From the NCBI GenBank assembly GCA_026874595.1, contig CM049315.1, positions 11,406,664-11,470,663 of the forward strand: a stretch of DNA of 64,000 bases, read 5' to 3'. Below the pieces are notes generated by a model. That model saw only the letters and a program-made list of their open reading frames with translations. It had not been told where the DNA came from and did no database searches. The position numbers and the translations under genes were made by a program. This DNA comes from Sipunculus nudus (taxonomy: Eukaryota; Annelida; Sipuncula; Golfingiida; Sipunculidae). This document shows, one piece after another, positions 21,701-34,930 of the stretch. Every line of letters begins with the position of its first letter. Within the stretch, counting starts at the first letter, position 1.

Positions 21701-23959
21701 GCATCACAATTAAACCTGAGAATCAAGGTAATGGATGTGAACGATCACAGCCCAGTATTTGAACAGAGTAATTATGAACTGTCCATTGAGGAATCAAGAT
21801 CAGTCAACAGTCAGTTTTATACAGTTACTGCTAGGGATCCAGACCTTGGGCCCAACGGGCAAGTTACCTACACAATCACTGGGGGGAATCAGGGAGAACG
21901 TTTCGGAATATTTCCAGATGGGGTACTTTATGTTGCCAAAGGTTTAGACAGAGAAGGACAATCTCTTTATCACCTGACTGTCAAAGCAACTGATGCAGGA
22001 ACACCAAACAGGTCATCAGTAGTTAATGTAACTATACATTTACTGGACTCTAATGATAATGCCCCAGTGTTTGCTAATCAGACGTACACCTTTTCAGTTG
22101 AGGAAGACTGTGATAAAGGCACCTATGTTGGCTGTGTCGCAGCTTTTGATGCAGATATTGGGAGAAGTGCCGAGTTGACTTTCAAGATAGACCAGACTCA
22201 GAATTTCTTCTCCATACACCCCAAAACTGGAATCATCACAACCATGCATAAACTAGACCGAGAAAGCATATATGATTTAGTACAGCAGAATTTTTACACT
22301 TTACCAATCACAGTCTCTGATAATGGAAGTCCAAAGCTGACCAGCAGTATGACTGTAACCATTGACATCATAGATGTGAATGACAACCCTCCAGTATTTA
22401 CTCAGACTTTCTATGAGACATCTGTGAGTGAAGACGAGGAAAACAGTAAACTTGTGACACAAGTGTATGCAACTGACGCTGATACGGGTGAAAATGCAAA
22501 AATTACATACAGCATTGTAGACGGAGACAATGGTAAATTTTCTATTGGAGAACTCTCGGGCAAGATCACACTCGCTGGTGACTTGGACAGAGAATCGCAG
22601 TCAGAGTACATGCTGACTGTTGTTGCTACAGATGGAGGGAATTCCCCTTTCAACAGAACAGCAGAGGTTAAAATCAAAGTCACAGATTACAATGATAATC
22701 CACCAGTTTTTGCTCCATTGGCTTTTGAACCTAAAGTTAATGAAACAGCAAGAATTGGTGAGTTTATCATCCAGGCCGCAGCTTCCGATAAAGATTTTGG
22801 AAACAACGGTGTTGTTAAGTATGCAATCATAGCTGGAAACCCCGGCACAATGTTCAGTATTGACTCAAACACTGGAAAAATTTACTTGGCTGCCCAATTG
22901 GATTATGAGAAGACTACTCAGTATGAGCTCAACATAACAGCTACAGATTTGGGATCTCCTGCACTTGCGGCATCATTACTTCTTCCGATAACTGTTCTGG
23001 ACGCAAATGATAACCCTCCAAAGTTCCCATCTGATCCTATTGTGAAGCAGGTTTTTGAAGAACTGCAGGTTGGTACACCAGTTTTAAAAATAAATGCAAC
23101 AGATGCTGATTCAGGGTTTAACAAGCTCATTAAATATTCAATTTTAAGACAGATACCAAGAGGAAACCATTATGATATCGATGAAGACACTGGCCTCATT
23201 ACAGTGACTGATAGGATTGACCGTGAAGTATCTGATAATTTTAAAATACTTGTTGAAGCTACTGATCAGGCACTGCCCAAGTCAAACCGCAGATCTGCAC
23301 AGAAACTTGTAACAGTTATTCTGCGAGATATAAATGACAATGGTCCACACTTTGTTTCAATGAAGACAATTGCCGTGGTCGAAGGTACTTCACCACAAGC
23401 TAAACTTGGACAGGTCGTCGCTAGAGATGTGGACTTGGGTCTTAATGGAAAAGTGACTTATGAACTCACAGGTGGGGATTTAAATCGATTTCGCATTGAG
23501 AGCAATACAGGTACTTTATTCTTGAATTCAGCATTGAGTCAAGCCATTACTATGTACGAGGTGACTATTACAGCAAGTGACCAGGGGATAAATGATAAAC
23601 TAGGACCTAAATCATCTGTATCTACTGTGACAATTTTTGTGCGATCCAGTGTTGAAAATGGACCAGTGTTTACTCAATCTAGTTACAGTGGAGAAATATC
23701 TGAATCCAAACCTCCAGGGACCAGTATACTGACCATGAAAGCAACAGCCCCACAGGGATTGAGTAATGTGGAATACTTTGTGACTTCAGTAACATCAAAT
23801 AGTGTACCGCAAGATCAGCTCTTCACCATTGACCGCTTCTCTGGAGTATTAAGTGTAGCCCAGGAACTTGATAGAGAAAAAGGATATGAGACTTTCCAGG
23901 TGGAGGTGTATGCAGTATCTCAACTCCCATCCCGAGGACCTCTAACAAGAAGTATACAG
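18746..23959 (+). CDS. dchs: Dachsous protocadherin, exon 1: signal peptide and EC1 to most of EC16
   Basis: One 5.2-kb exon encodes 1738 residues of a giant cadherin. I chose the ATG at 18746 (A at -3): it gives a basic stretch, then a hydrophobic signal peptide (MYNLIVLILLQYLLTFAQGQ, from residue 20). The ATG at 18803, inside this stretch, is the alternative. Fifteen complete EC repeats follow, with linkers at about residues 130, 242, 356, 471, 576, 684, 790, 893, 997, 1101, 1210, 1314, 1419, 1528 and 1633. Typical DxNDNxPxF, LDRE and xTDxDxGxN calcium motifs recur. EC7 and EC9 lack LDRE, the EC7 linker reads LDSSVP and the EC15 linker RSSVEN. EC3 has a four-Cys insert (C314, C318, C324, C329). 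EC4 starts with a SISHIPSSSS tract. EC14's LRQIP...DQALPKSNRRSA closely parallels DCHS1 EC14. Dachsous binds Fat on neighbouring cells in planar polarity and Hippo control. The exon ends in phase 0 at CAG|GTTGGT. Confidence 0.93.
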
Positions 23960-24423
23960 GTTGGTGGTCTACTACTTATTTCAAAATATAAAATGACCAT
24001 TAGAGTTATGTGGCAGACAGTAGAACTGTGGAGGTTTGTGAAATACTGACCAATCTCCACTTTTCTCAAAGGTGTTGATTGATATCAGTATGAGTTAGGT
24101 GTCAAGGTCATAAGTTTAGCAAGGTGAAATGCATGATGTGTAAAAGTGACTGCAAGAATTTCTTGGTTCATAAAGACTATCTTTGTAGATTTAAGTAAGT
24201 TGTACTAAAAATGAAGTACCAAATATTTTCTGAAAATTAAGAAAAAGAATAAGTTTTTCTCACTGTGCACAAAAAAACTTTAGTTTTCTGTATAATGTTT
24301 AGATATGAACTAATGAAGACACAACTCTTTCCCAGGCAGTACAGGTTAATGTCCAGGTAAATTTATAGTCAAGAACCAGTAGACTGTGTACACTTTCATG
24401 CTACAGCTAAAGATTTATGTTGT

Positions 24424-24458
24424 CCCCCGCCCCCCCCCAACCCCCCCCCCCCCCCCCC
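24424..24458. repeat. Poly-C run
   Basis: Some 35 bases almost entirely C, broken by one G and an AA. It could form a G-quadruplex on the minus strand. Confidence 0.95.
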
Positions 24459-27400
24459 GGCTCCATATCACTGACTCCAAATGACTGGTCATGTTTTTTA
24501 TATGAACGTCTCTTGCAATAGGACTATGCCCTTCAAATTTACAACCTTGTATATGGTCTGACATAAAATGTTCAACTGTCAAGTCAGATTTATTGCTAAT
24601 ATAACTAAGACATCAAATGTTAAACTCTCAAGTAGGTTTAAGCTAACTTGAAATATATTTCAGGAATAAAAAAAAAGTAAAAGGAGACCTGTATATTGTG
24701 TGTGCAATGTTGTTGGAATATGTTTCTATATGTGGCGTATGCAGTATAATTTCTTCACCAAGAACAACCTTCCAGGCAAACCTAAATGCAAGTAGTTAAA
24801 AATTGACACGAATAATACCCCTGAAAGGAAAAAAATATTATGCAGATACCTGAACAGGTACCAGTTACTAGAGCAGGTAGCAGTTTTATAACTGGAATGT
24901 GAGTTATTTTCCCTGCATTTTTATTCATTATGAGAATTAATGTTTTGGTCTGAACACAGCCAAGTCTGGGAACTAAAGCATGGACCATTATTAGAATATA
25001 CTGCATAGGACCGCAAGAGAGAGCTCTATTGTGTGTGGATATAAAAGAAGCCCTCGTTACATCGAATCCTTCCCGATCTAATAGGTCTTGACAGCCAGTA
25101 TTCTCCTACACCTCCTGGTGGTTTTCAGTATACGTTGCACTTATATCACATACACTCTGAAGTTCACACACCTGAGAGAAGACAGGCCAGTCATGTGACA
25201 GGCTCTTGCTAAACGATTTGTCACTTATAGAAAACGTCATTCCTTCATGGTTTCTCTTTGAAGTGAAAAACCATGAACACTTTTAAATTATTACCAAATG
25301 ACAAGTGTGCATGGTTAACCATGTGGGTGAAGGAAATTTTATTTAGCATTATGCTGAATATTTACCCATTTATTATTATAAACTGTTTTTAAAAAAAACA
25401 GTCCTTTCATTTTGTAAAAAAAGTGCTAACCATCATCATACAATACTGATGCCTCCTATGAAAGTTTTTTTTTTTTTAAATTTAATGCAATTGATGTCAT
25501 TTTTACTAGCTAAAATAAAATTGTTTAGCCTTAAAATGAATGGCTATACACCATGAGAGGTTCCTGTGATAGAGCTAGTGATTAATCACCAAAAATATTA
25601 ACTAATTTACTATGTGAAAGTATTTTCCAGGACAGAAGTCCTAAACTTGAATTTTAACTTCATTGGCCATTTGTAGTTCCTATAGGTTAAGTACAAATAT
25701 TGTGCCTGTTATGCTTCAAACTGTAGTCATAGCTTCTACCTATATAAGACCAAGGAGGTCATATGATAGGACCAATCCTCAAGAACAAATTTCATTGTTA
25801 TCCAGGAATTTAGTTGACAGAAATCTGATCTCGATCACCAGTACAAAATTTTGTCATTTATCAAAGAAGGTACTTGACATGAGATCTGTGGTTGGGCAGG
25901 TGTTGGTTTATAATAAAGATCAAAACATATAATAGTTCAAGTTTTTGTAAAACCAATATTTGAACACATTTAATTTTTTTTAGACCAGTGGTAAATATTC
26001 CCTTGTAGACTTTGATAACAAATATCTCTGAAGTGGGTGAGGGTTTTTGGAGTATGTTGTTAAATGTAAGGACGGGGCATGTATATTAGAACTAGGAGTG
26101 AGCAGGGCCTGTAGCTGATTCTGTGTACCTTTGTACGCAGGTAATGCTTGACGAGGGCGGGGAGGGAGTCAGGGCAATGAAACCTTTTATCCTGTTGTGA
26201 ATGTCTTATTGTATAGAGCTGCCTGCCTCTGGGCACATATTGTAGACCTCAGCAAGCCCAGAGCCCCAGAAAAAGAGGATTTACATAGGCCAGGTTTTGT
26301 TTACTGAGACTATATTTAAATGGACCAAGTGACAAAGCTGGGAGACCTCATGGAAAATATTGACGGACTGCTACCTGATTTCAAATTGCTTAAACCAAGT
26401 CTGCTGTCATTCACTTGTTGACGTAAGAAGCTCTGTCCAGCCCATGAAAGTTAGAATTAAATTTTTAAAGATTTGTGAAACTGGCTACTGGAGACCTACA
26501 ATATAAATCAAAAGTGTCAGTTCATTAATTGTAAGCCCTGTAATGAGAAAACAGATGGTTTAATTTACAAATATGGTAAAGCCAGGGGCAAATTTGTAAA
26601 ATATTTTCTAGATAGAGTGTGTAGAATACCTCTCTGAGACAATATTAAAAAAAATTTGGGTGGGGGTGTTCTTGGTCAAATAATTAATAGATTCAATCAT
26701 TTATTTAAATCATTTTCTCTAAATTTTACAGATTTAAAAGTATTGAAAACACAGCCACTTATAGTATAACATAACATATAAATGAATGTTAATAATTTTA
26801 TGAACATTATTAATATTACCCTAAATTTTGCATTCCATATGTTCCACATATCATACTCCACTACCACAGTGGAGTATTTGCCTGTAATTGTTTGTTCACT
26901 GAAGTGGTTGAAAAGATGATATATCTTTATCCTTTTGTAAGATGTATAATAGAATTTATAGTGATCTAAAAGGTGTTGACCATGTCACATGGATATTAAA
27001 CATCTGACCAGGTTCTGCCAAGCCTTTCATTCTTGTCATTTCCCTTGGTTTCATGAAGACATAGATACAGAGCACACATATACAGGTTGTCATAGGTGTG
27101 CAGGTAACCCATTAATTATGAGATGTACTGGTGGCAGCCACTGGTCACTGGTTTATGTTCACCCCTATTAATGTCTGGCCATAGTGATAAATATGTATTG
27201 CACTTCATGTACCCTTGACTGTGATAGAGCATTTTAGAAGAGAGGTGTGAGAATCCTAACCCAGATTCACATACAAGGGTAGTGGGAATACTAGGCTAAT
27301 GGTCTATTCCTTGCTTAGTTGAAGGTTAATTTATATAAAAAGTTTAATTTATATATGGAAGGGGGTTTCAGTGTTTACCCTTAAATAATAATAATAATGT

Positions 27401-29892
27401 AAATAATGTTAATAATAATTATAATTACATATCAGTACATTTCATCATTTTTGTAGTGGTTGCTTTTTACAGTACTGGTATTTAAAAATAATAACAATCT
27501 TAGTATGAAATAAATAAAATATTTGCAATGGCAAACTAAATGCAATGAGCACAGAAGAGATTATACAGAACCTGTTATACAAACCAGGTTTTTTTGTATG
27601 ACTTTGTTAGGAATACCTTCTTATTTAACTACAACAAAAATTAAATCAACAGTTTAATCTATGCCAGGGAGTATTTAATTCATGCTTTTTGATTTATTTG
27701 ATCTTTCAGTGTTATCTTCGTGAATAGTATATACACATGCTACAAGTAGTCCCTATTTACACAAGGCACTAGAAGTTGGTAGTTGATCCAAGTACCTCTC
27801 ATCTCAAGTACAGGTTATCTGATAGGCCAAGTGTCAATAGGTTCAACCAATCAGACATCAGCTTATTACAACTGCAGGGATCAACCCCTGGTCTGATTAC
27901 AAGTTAAGAGATCAGTTACAGATTAAATTTCATATTATACATAAAATATATCACTACCATCACTCTACAGGTTTTGTGTAATGAGACTCAGGCATGCAGT
28001 TACTATGATGAAAATGGAATTTTTTAAATTACTATTATCTTGAAATAAAACTACCTTTAATGAGCATGTATGGAAGATTCTTCTCATAATCTCTTTCCTA
28101 ACAGCAATTGCTATTATTTTTATTAATTTGATATTAATATTAAATATTGAATATTTTGACATAATTAATCAATATGTGTTAAAATTTAAAAAATAGTAAT
28201 TTTTGGATATTATGGTTTTCAATATTAATACATGTATTTGCAAAAACTTGAAAAAAGTATGAAATAAAACATAGATCAACAGAAATATATTTCAAGGGAC
28301 TGGGGCAAAATATTATTGATATAGTTTACATAACAGTACATTATTAGTTTTTATCATATTCTTGGACAACAACGGGTAAGGTATCAATGCAAACTTAGTG
28401 GAACATCAATAAGAACACTATAGAGTCTGCTGTGTACTGTTGTTGTACAGGGTGTACTTAGGGTTATACCATGTTTGACATGTACTTATGGTACCACAGC
28501 TGTTACATAGTATCATTCATGCCTGGCTGGCACCGTACTGGCTGGCACCAAGGATGTCATGCAAGCAGTTTTTCTATACCTGAATACACCTGTGTCACAT
28601 TGAGTAACTGGTTAATTAACTGGCTGTTTATACCTGTGTAGCCAGCGGGGCATTTATATTACTTATTGTATTATTGCCTGTGCATTAAATAATGAGGTGA
28701 AGTATACATAATTGAACTCCACAGGGGTAGAGTTGCCAGATCCTGTGTCACTGTGGAGAATATACCAGGTTGAGACATTTTTGACAAAGAAATGCAGAGT
28801 TATGAGAAGTTAACAAAATTTTAAATCCAGTGCATTACCTTGAAAATTAAAGCCAGCAATTCACCTATGTTATTTGTAGAATATATGTGATTTCTTGCAT
28901 ACTCTGATCATATTTGAAAGGACTGTAGCAAATTTAAGAATTTTTATAATGCCCATATGATGGATGTACAAGCTTGATTAACATGGGGCACATGCCCACG
29001 TTGATAAGTTTACAGGAAAAAAAGTTAAAAGGTTTTAACTATTCAATACTTGATTTTAATACAAATCAGATATCAGAATTGGTCGACAAATTTTCTTCAC
29101 TTGTGAGGCCCTTTTGTTATTTAAGTGGTCAAATTTAAGACTACATCTGTAAAAATTATTTGTATAGAAAAATATGCCATATTTGTTATCACTGACTGAC
29201 TGAGTACTTTGTTGTATTTTAGTTCAGGGAGCAAGATGATTAACATTTGGTAAGGTAGAAATAAGTGAACTGGACAGATCTAGGGTAACATCAGGTGAAC
29301 TGGGTATAATTCAGCATGGAAAATTAAGAGGGTCTGTGATTTAGTGGAGTTTTTGACAAAAGGAAATATTAAGTATTGAGCTGCTCTCAATATATGATCA
29401 GTAAACCAGGGGCTAATGGTTGCAAGTGTAAAGAGCTATGCATGTATCTGATACTGCCATGTGGTGGATTATTGTCTCAGCACTGAGGTATATCCGGTTA
29501 TACACTGTGGAGCTGAAGCCACTCCGTACAAATATATTGATCAGCAAATGGAACATCAGTGAGATTTAATGGTCCACATATTCTTTTGGCTTGGCCCAAT
29601 AATACCAAAAAAATCAGGTTGTATGCTGTCCATTGCCATTACTGCCTACACAACATACAGTAATTACCTTAGCTCAGCCAATAATAAACCCTGCTCTCTT
29701 ACAGCATTAAGTCAAACAGTGTATAAAACAGCTGCATAATTATAATCCATTTTACTCATTTTAAGGGTTGATGGCAGGAGCTCTCGAATGTCATGATTCA
29801 GGCACTAGATTTTAAGGAAGCTCTTGTCTGCACATAACATACTAGATTTTTTTATTTGCCTTATGAGACATATCTTAGTGCAGATAGAGTTT

Positions 29893-30700
29893 TTAGCCTC
29901 ATAGTTAAGGCAGTCCTTGGACTGTGGAGACACAGAGTATCTTAGACAGGACATTGAGTTTTGAGCCTAATAGTTAAGTATGTCAATGGACTCTGGAGCC
30001 TCATAGTTAATTAGTCTGTGGACTCTAGAGTCACAAAGTTTAGTGGGTCCATGGACTCTGGATTACATCTCATAGTTTAGTTAGGTATGTGGATTCTGGA
30101 GTCTCATAATTTAGTAGGTCCTTGGACTCAAGAGCTTCATGGTCAAGGCTGCTAATGAACTCTGGAACCTTGCAGTTTGGACAGTCTTTGGACTTTTGAA
30201 CCTAATGGCTGAGCCAGTTGACAGTGGACTTGGAAATCCTCATGTTTCAGACACAAAAATTTAAAACAGTGTAAGGCCAGGCTTTACAGCTTCATTTGTA
30301 AGGTATATTACAATCCAACAACCAAAGTTGATTTTGGCATTTCCTGTGGTGATTCCATTTTTCATGCACTTAATCTGGAGCTTTATTGATGGTCCAGGCA
30401 TTTTTATTTAGAGCCTTATGGCACAGGCATTTGATTGGCCCAGAGAGTCATTCATTTTTGGGCCTCATATGGTGCAGGCTTTGGATAAGGAGTCTCATGC
30501 TTCAGTTTTAAGATTTGGTGCCTCATGGCCAAGGCCTTTGATTTGGAGCCGCATGGTCCAGGCCTTCGATTTGGAGCTTCATGGTCCAGGTCTTAGATTT
30601 AACTATAGCGCCATGATTTAGGTTTTAGATTTTGAAGCCTCATAGTCCAGGCATCAGATTTGGAGTTTGAGTCAGCCTTATGGGTCTGGAATCGGATTTG
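29893..30700. repeat. Degenerate minisatellite: 33-bp units changing to 28-bp units
   Basis: From about 29893 to 30240 units of about 33 bp repeat the pattern GGACTCTGGAGCCTCATAGT followed by a variable TTAG-x-GGTCC tail. From about 30360 to 30700 the units are about 28 bp: GATTTGGAGCCTCATGGTCC plus AGGCCTTT. Both share the core GGAGCCTCATRGT. Copies diverge by base changes and small indels, so this is an old array. The plus-strand open frame 30418-30621 simply reads through the 28-bp units. Confidence 0.85.
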
Positions 30701-33700
30701 AAGTCTCAAAACAGAACCACTTGGCCAAAGTGGGTGGTCCATGATTTGAGCATTATTTTGGCTGGCATGATAAACCACTAAGCAGCGGGGTTTAAGGAAA
30801 AGAAGCGGAGGGGTTGATGTGTGAGGTGTCATGGTTACAATATTGTGAACAGTAACAGAGCTACAGATATAAGCATGGGGCTGAATAAACAGGGGGGGGG
30901 GCGTGCTTCCTGGCCTGTCTCACCGGGCTGTGTGTGGGGCTGACCTGATGGCCGGGATTGCTTGTTTATTGAACACACCTCATTCTGTTTACAGTACAGA
31001 TACAGTTACTTGTCTTTAAGTGAAGCTGATATGGAGTAGAGGGTTGAACCCTGCTGAAGAAGTCAACACTGTGTACTGAAAGCCAGCAGTATTATGGCTC
31101 ATGGTATCACCCAGTTATGATCACCCAGTTTAGTAAATTCAGTCAGCTTCACTCATAGAGATCAGATATAATTATGAAAATATTCAGTTGGTATGCAGGA
31201 ATATTATTTATCAGTCATTACTTATACTGTTCCAAGCATGAGCAATAGTCCATAAAATATATTTTAAAATATATGAAACAAAAAACTTCAGTATGTATTT
31301 TTATACTAACACTGCATGTGATGTCTGCACACAAAATCTTCAGGCTAATCCAGGCTTATATGAAGCAATGGTAAGGATAAGGGAGGGTTGATCCACTCAG
31401 AGAATATTCCTGCTTCTTGACAAACAAACACTGATGAATACACAACCTCCTGGTTTGAGTCAATTTACAAGATCAGATGTTTTGTTGTTTTGCACAAATG
31501 ATTACAGTTGTTGTATAAATTCTTTTTATTTAAAATATTCTTGAATATTCCTTTGAAACTTTTTGGCTTAAACTATTAATCAAATAGATTGTGAAAATTT
31601 CTTTGGAAACTGTTAAATAAACTCTTGGTTTAAACACAGGATGAAATACCTCCTCCTCAGCTTAGACATAGCATACTCTGCATTTGTCAGGTTGACTTGA
31701 AAGGTTATTAGGATTATTATAAGTATAAATTAATTTTAGAAAAAAAAAATTCATGGGAAATTTACCTCTTTAGTAATGGAAAATGTAAACAAACATGAAA
31801 CTATCAGATCCTTTGCACAGGTCATAAAAAGGGAAGATTATGAAAAGTCTTCAATTTGTCTGATTTATTACTGGACTTGGAACATGAAAGACTATGTAAG
31901 GGAGGTATCTTGGGGTTGTAACACATGTATGCTTGTACCCCTATTATACCCGGGCATGCCAGGTATGTTATCAAAGCACTTTGATGTGGCGTGTGCCATA
32001 GTGAAACCACAAACTCCGCTACAGAGCTTATTTCATGCCAACTTGTTACCAAGTTATTATATTATCCCGCCTGAATGAGAAGGTTCCATTTTGCTGATTT
32101 CACTTGATCATTAACATGCCTTTAAACAGCCAGCCAGACACATGTACATTGTAACCTGAATCAGGCTATAAGTGACTGACGTTGTCTGAATGATGACCTA
32201 TACAAATCTAAAAATGCCATCACGCTATCTGGGCAGCGTCTAATAGACTTGTTACATGTACAGCATTCAACATTTGTGGTATTTAGGGGATTTTCGTTAA
32301 ATGTGAGATATTTCTCATATAAGGGTTGCTGAAATCACATGAAGATAAAAAAATTGAAGACATATAACATGCATATAGTTCTGAAACTTAGAAAAATTTG
32401 AGAGCAAGTATCCCCTCCAGCGCTTTATTTAGGATATGTTAATATTAAATTCTCTGTACTTTTTACTGCGTTATAATGTTAAAGTGCAGGCAATGGTATA
32501 TCAGATTACATTGAAGGTACTAGTTGACATCAGTTAAATATTTGGATGTACTCAATACTGTGGTTTTTTTTCCATATTCACAAGTTTGAAAATTCACGAT
32601 CTACATTTTGAACAACTCATGAGGGTTTCATTCTCAAATAATTAAAGTTCCTCATCTACATTGATGGGTTTAAGTGTTTTCAAGGATTTCAGTTTAACAA
32701 GTATTTCCCATTTGTGAATATTACAATATTAAACCCAGAGAATATGATTCTAATTTGGTGAAATTGTTTCTATGCTCACATATTTAAAAAAAATATGTTT
32801 TTAACTATAACCAGCTTATAAGTTGACCATGCACTATACCTTTCTGAAGGAACATATATATATATTTGTACATTGTTCAGTACCTAAGAATAGTAAGGTA
32901 AGTAAAAAGTCTCACCTAAACATATGGGACTGGTACATATTAATTGATATTTACCTAAACAAATAGATAAAAATACATTGTTTCTCAAATGGATAACATA
33001 TACTGACTAGCCCTGCCAATATGTTATAAGATCATTGTGCCTGGGACAAGATATATTATTTGCATAATATTTAAGAGAATGTATACCTATTTGGTAAACT
33101 ACAAATAAAACTAAATAAGAAATAGAGTGAGTCATTGAGTACATAAAAACACAGGTGAGCAATGGGCCCTTGTGGCCTTGTTCACATTATTCTGGGAGCC
33201 ACATTTTATTAATGAGATGTCAGCTTAACAGATGGGCCTGCAGCTAGAACGATTAGGAAAAACGGCAATTATACCCAGACACACGATCTGACCAGGTGTG
33301 CAGGTAATATTTATGTCTCGTTAATTACACAGGTTACCTGGCTGACACTGGACCATACCTGGTCATTAGGTTGACATTAAATGTGTCTGGGTGGGTCAGT
33401 TTGGGAGCTCATTGCTCCCGCATTTGTATGATACAACTATTGGCTGTTTAACCTCCTATAGAACCCCCATGACCTTGGCTGGTCTGGAGAGGAAGGATAA
33501 AGAGCAGGGTGCCAGTCTATTTTTGCCCACCAATAGGGGGTCCAGTACTAAACCCTGTATCTGGTGTTCAACACTCCTTGGTTGTTGAAAGAACTCTGTG
33601 CAGGAGAGGGGCACAATTACATAAGGGGGTGATTCACAATCATTGATTTGGAAAAGGTCTTTGATTTTATCTAGCTTGTGTGAATATCAATGGAGTGGAG

Positions 33701-34510
33701 CAGACACTATTATAACCAGGTAGTTTTTGTAAAGCAGTCCATGGAATTCTGTGTAATTCAATGAGGTAAATCCATGGAGCTGACAGAGGCTTTCAAGTTG
33801 GGTGTGCCATTCAGGTTACTGGCTGATCTGGGTGTATCATTCTGAAGTTACCTTACCGTGGCTAATTGGAAAGGTGTAAAAAGTGTCTGGTGCAAAGCTG
33901 CCTTTAATATGCCAATTAACTCTCCTCCCGTAAAAAAAGGACCTCTTAGGCTCTCTGGTTACAGTACAGGGCACGATGTCTCCACGTCTCCGAGACATTC
34001 TGTGTAATATAATAGAATCCAAGGAGCCATCACTCCATGTACACAAGCATTGTTGGGTGGGGATACAGGTTTACTTTGTCTGACAAGTGCTGAATCTGTA
34101 CATGAACTTGCTAATTGACTCCCATTTTACATGAGCCACTGTACCAGAAAATGAACTGTCACAATCTATTTTCTTATAGATCTTGTGTGGGTTGAAAAAG
34201 TATACACATGTATGACCCATATAGAGATGGCAGGGGTTAATCGCAGAGTCACTTGCTTCAGGCAGCTTTTATATTTTCCACTGTATGCTGGTATATTACT
34301 TTACAAGCAAACAAGATATGATATATTTATTCCTGTGGCCAAGTTTATAGTGTCAATTTATATAATGCAGGGGTTTGTGTGTAAATATAAATCTTCATAA
34401 AATTTACTTTCTCACACTGAAAACTAACCTTAATATGACAATTGTTTTGCAGGTTAGTTAACTTTATTGAGTATATTATCATATTATGTCTTTTAAAAAA
34501 TTTATACATA

Positions 34511-34930
34511 TGCATATTTGATTCGCTGATGACAAAAAACTTGCTAAAACTTGCATAACTGGGTAACCTGGTTAATATGGTCCAAATGGCCGAAACTGCA
34601 AGTAACAATGGCGATGGGTCTGGAAACAGTGTTGTTCACAAGATCGAGTTCGGCTCTCGAATGGCATGGCTGGGTCTCCGCTGCTGGGTTGGTAGAGGGA
34701 ATGTAGGTTGCTTCTGCCTTTGCGGCTGTTGATGCTGTAGCTTTCCTAAAAAGTCATCGGTTCGGGATGTACGGCGGCGACCTCTCGCGGCTCTCTGCTT
34801 GGCTTGGTGTGGCATCGCGTCTGTTGGCTCGGAGAACGTGCTTAAGGAGCGCACAGGGCTGAGGTCTTGACCACAGAAACCTGTAGCTGCTCGACGAGCG
34901 TAAACTTCTTCTGCTGCTGCATATTTGATT
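34511..34930. mobile_element. CpG-dense ~394-bp insertion flanked by a perfect 13-bp direct repeat
   Basis: TGCATATTTGATT occurs at 34511-34523 and again at 34918-34930. The enclosed 394 bases, especially 34568-34917, are far richer in CpG and GC than the surrounding intron. The direct repeat looks like a target-site duplication. On the plus strand an ATG in good context (34568) opens MAETASNNGDGSGNSVVHKI and ends after 48 codons. On the minus strand a basic Gln/Arg-rich frame runs from near the insert edge to a stop at about 34636, with QAKQRAARGRRRTSRTDDFL. Neither product is recognised. No terminal inverted repeats or poly(A) tail are seen. It may be a retrocopied transcript fragment or a short element. 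Confidence 0.55.

Noticed and set aside
24001-24049. The coding frame continuing past 23959 as the true C-terminus of the cadherin
   Set aside because: The donor CAG|GTTGGT joins in frame to exon 2 at 48973 and restores the EC16 linker, so the 29 or so extra residues are intron read-through in the main transcript.
31776-32078. 100-codon plus-strand ORF in dachsous intron 1
   Set aside because: No homology recognised, no flanking splice sites of note, and a length expected by chance in 25 kb.
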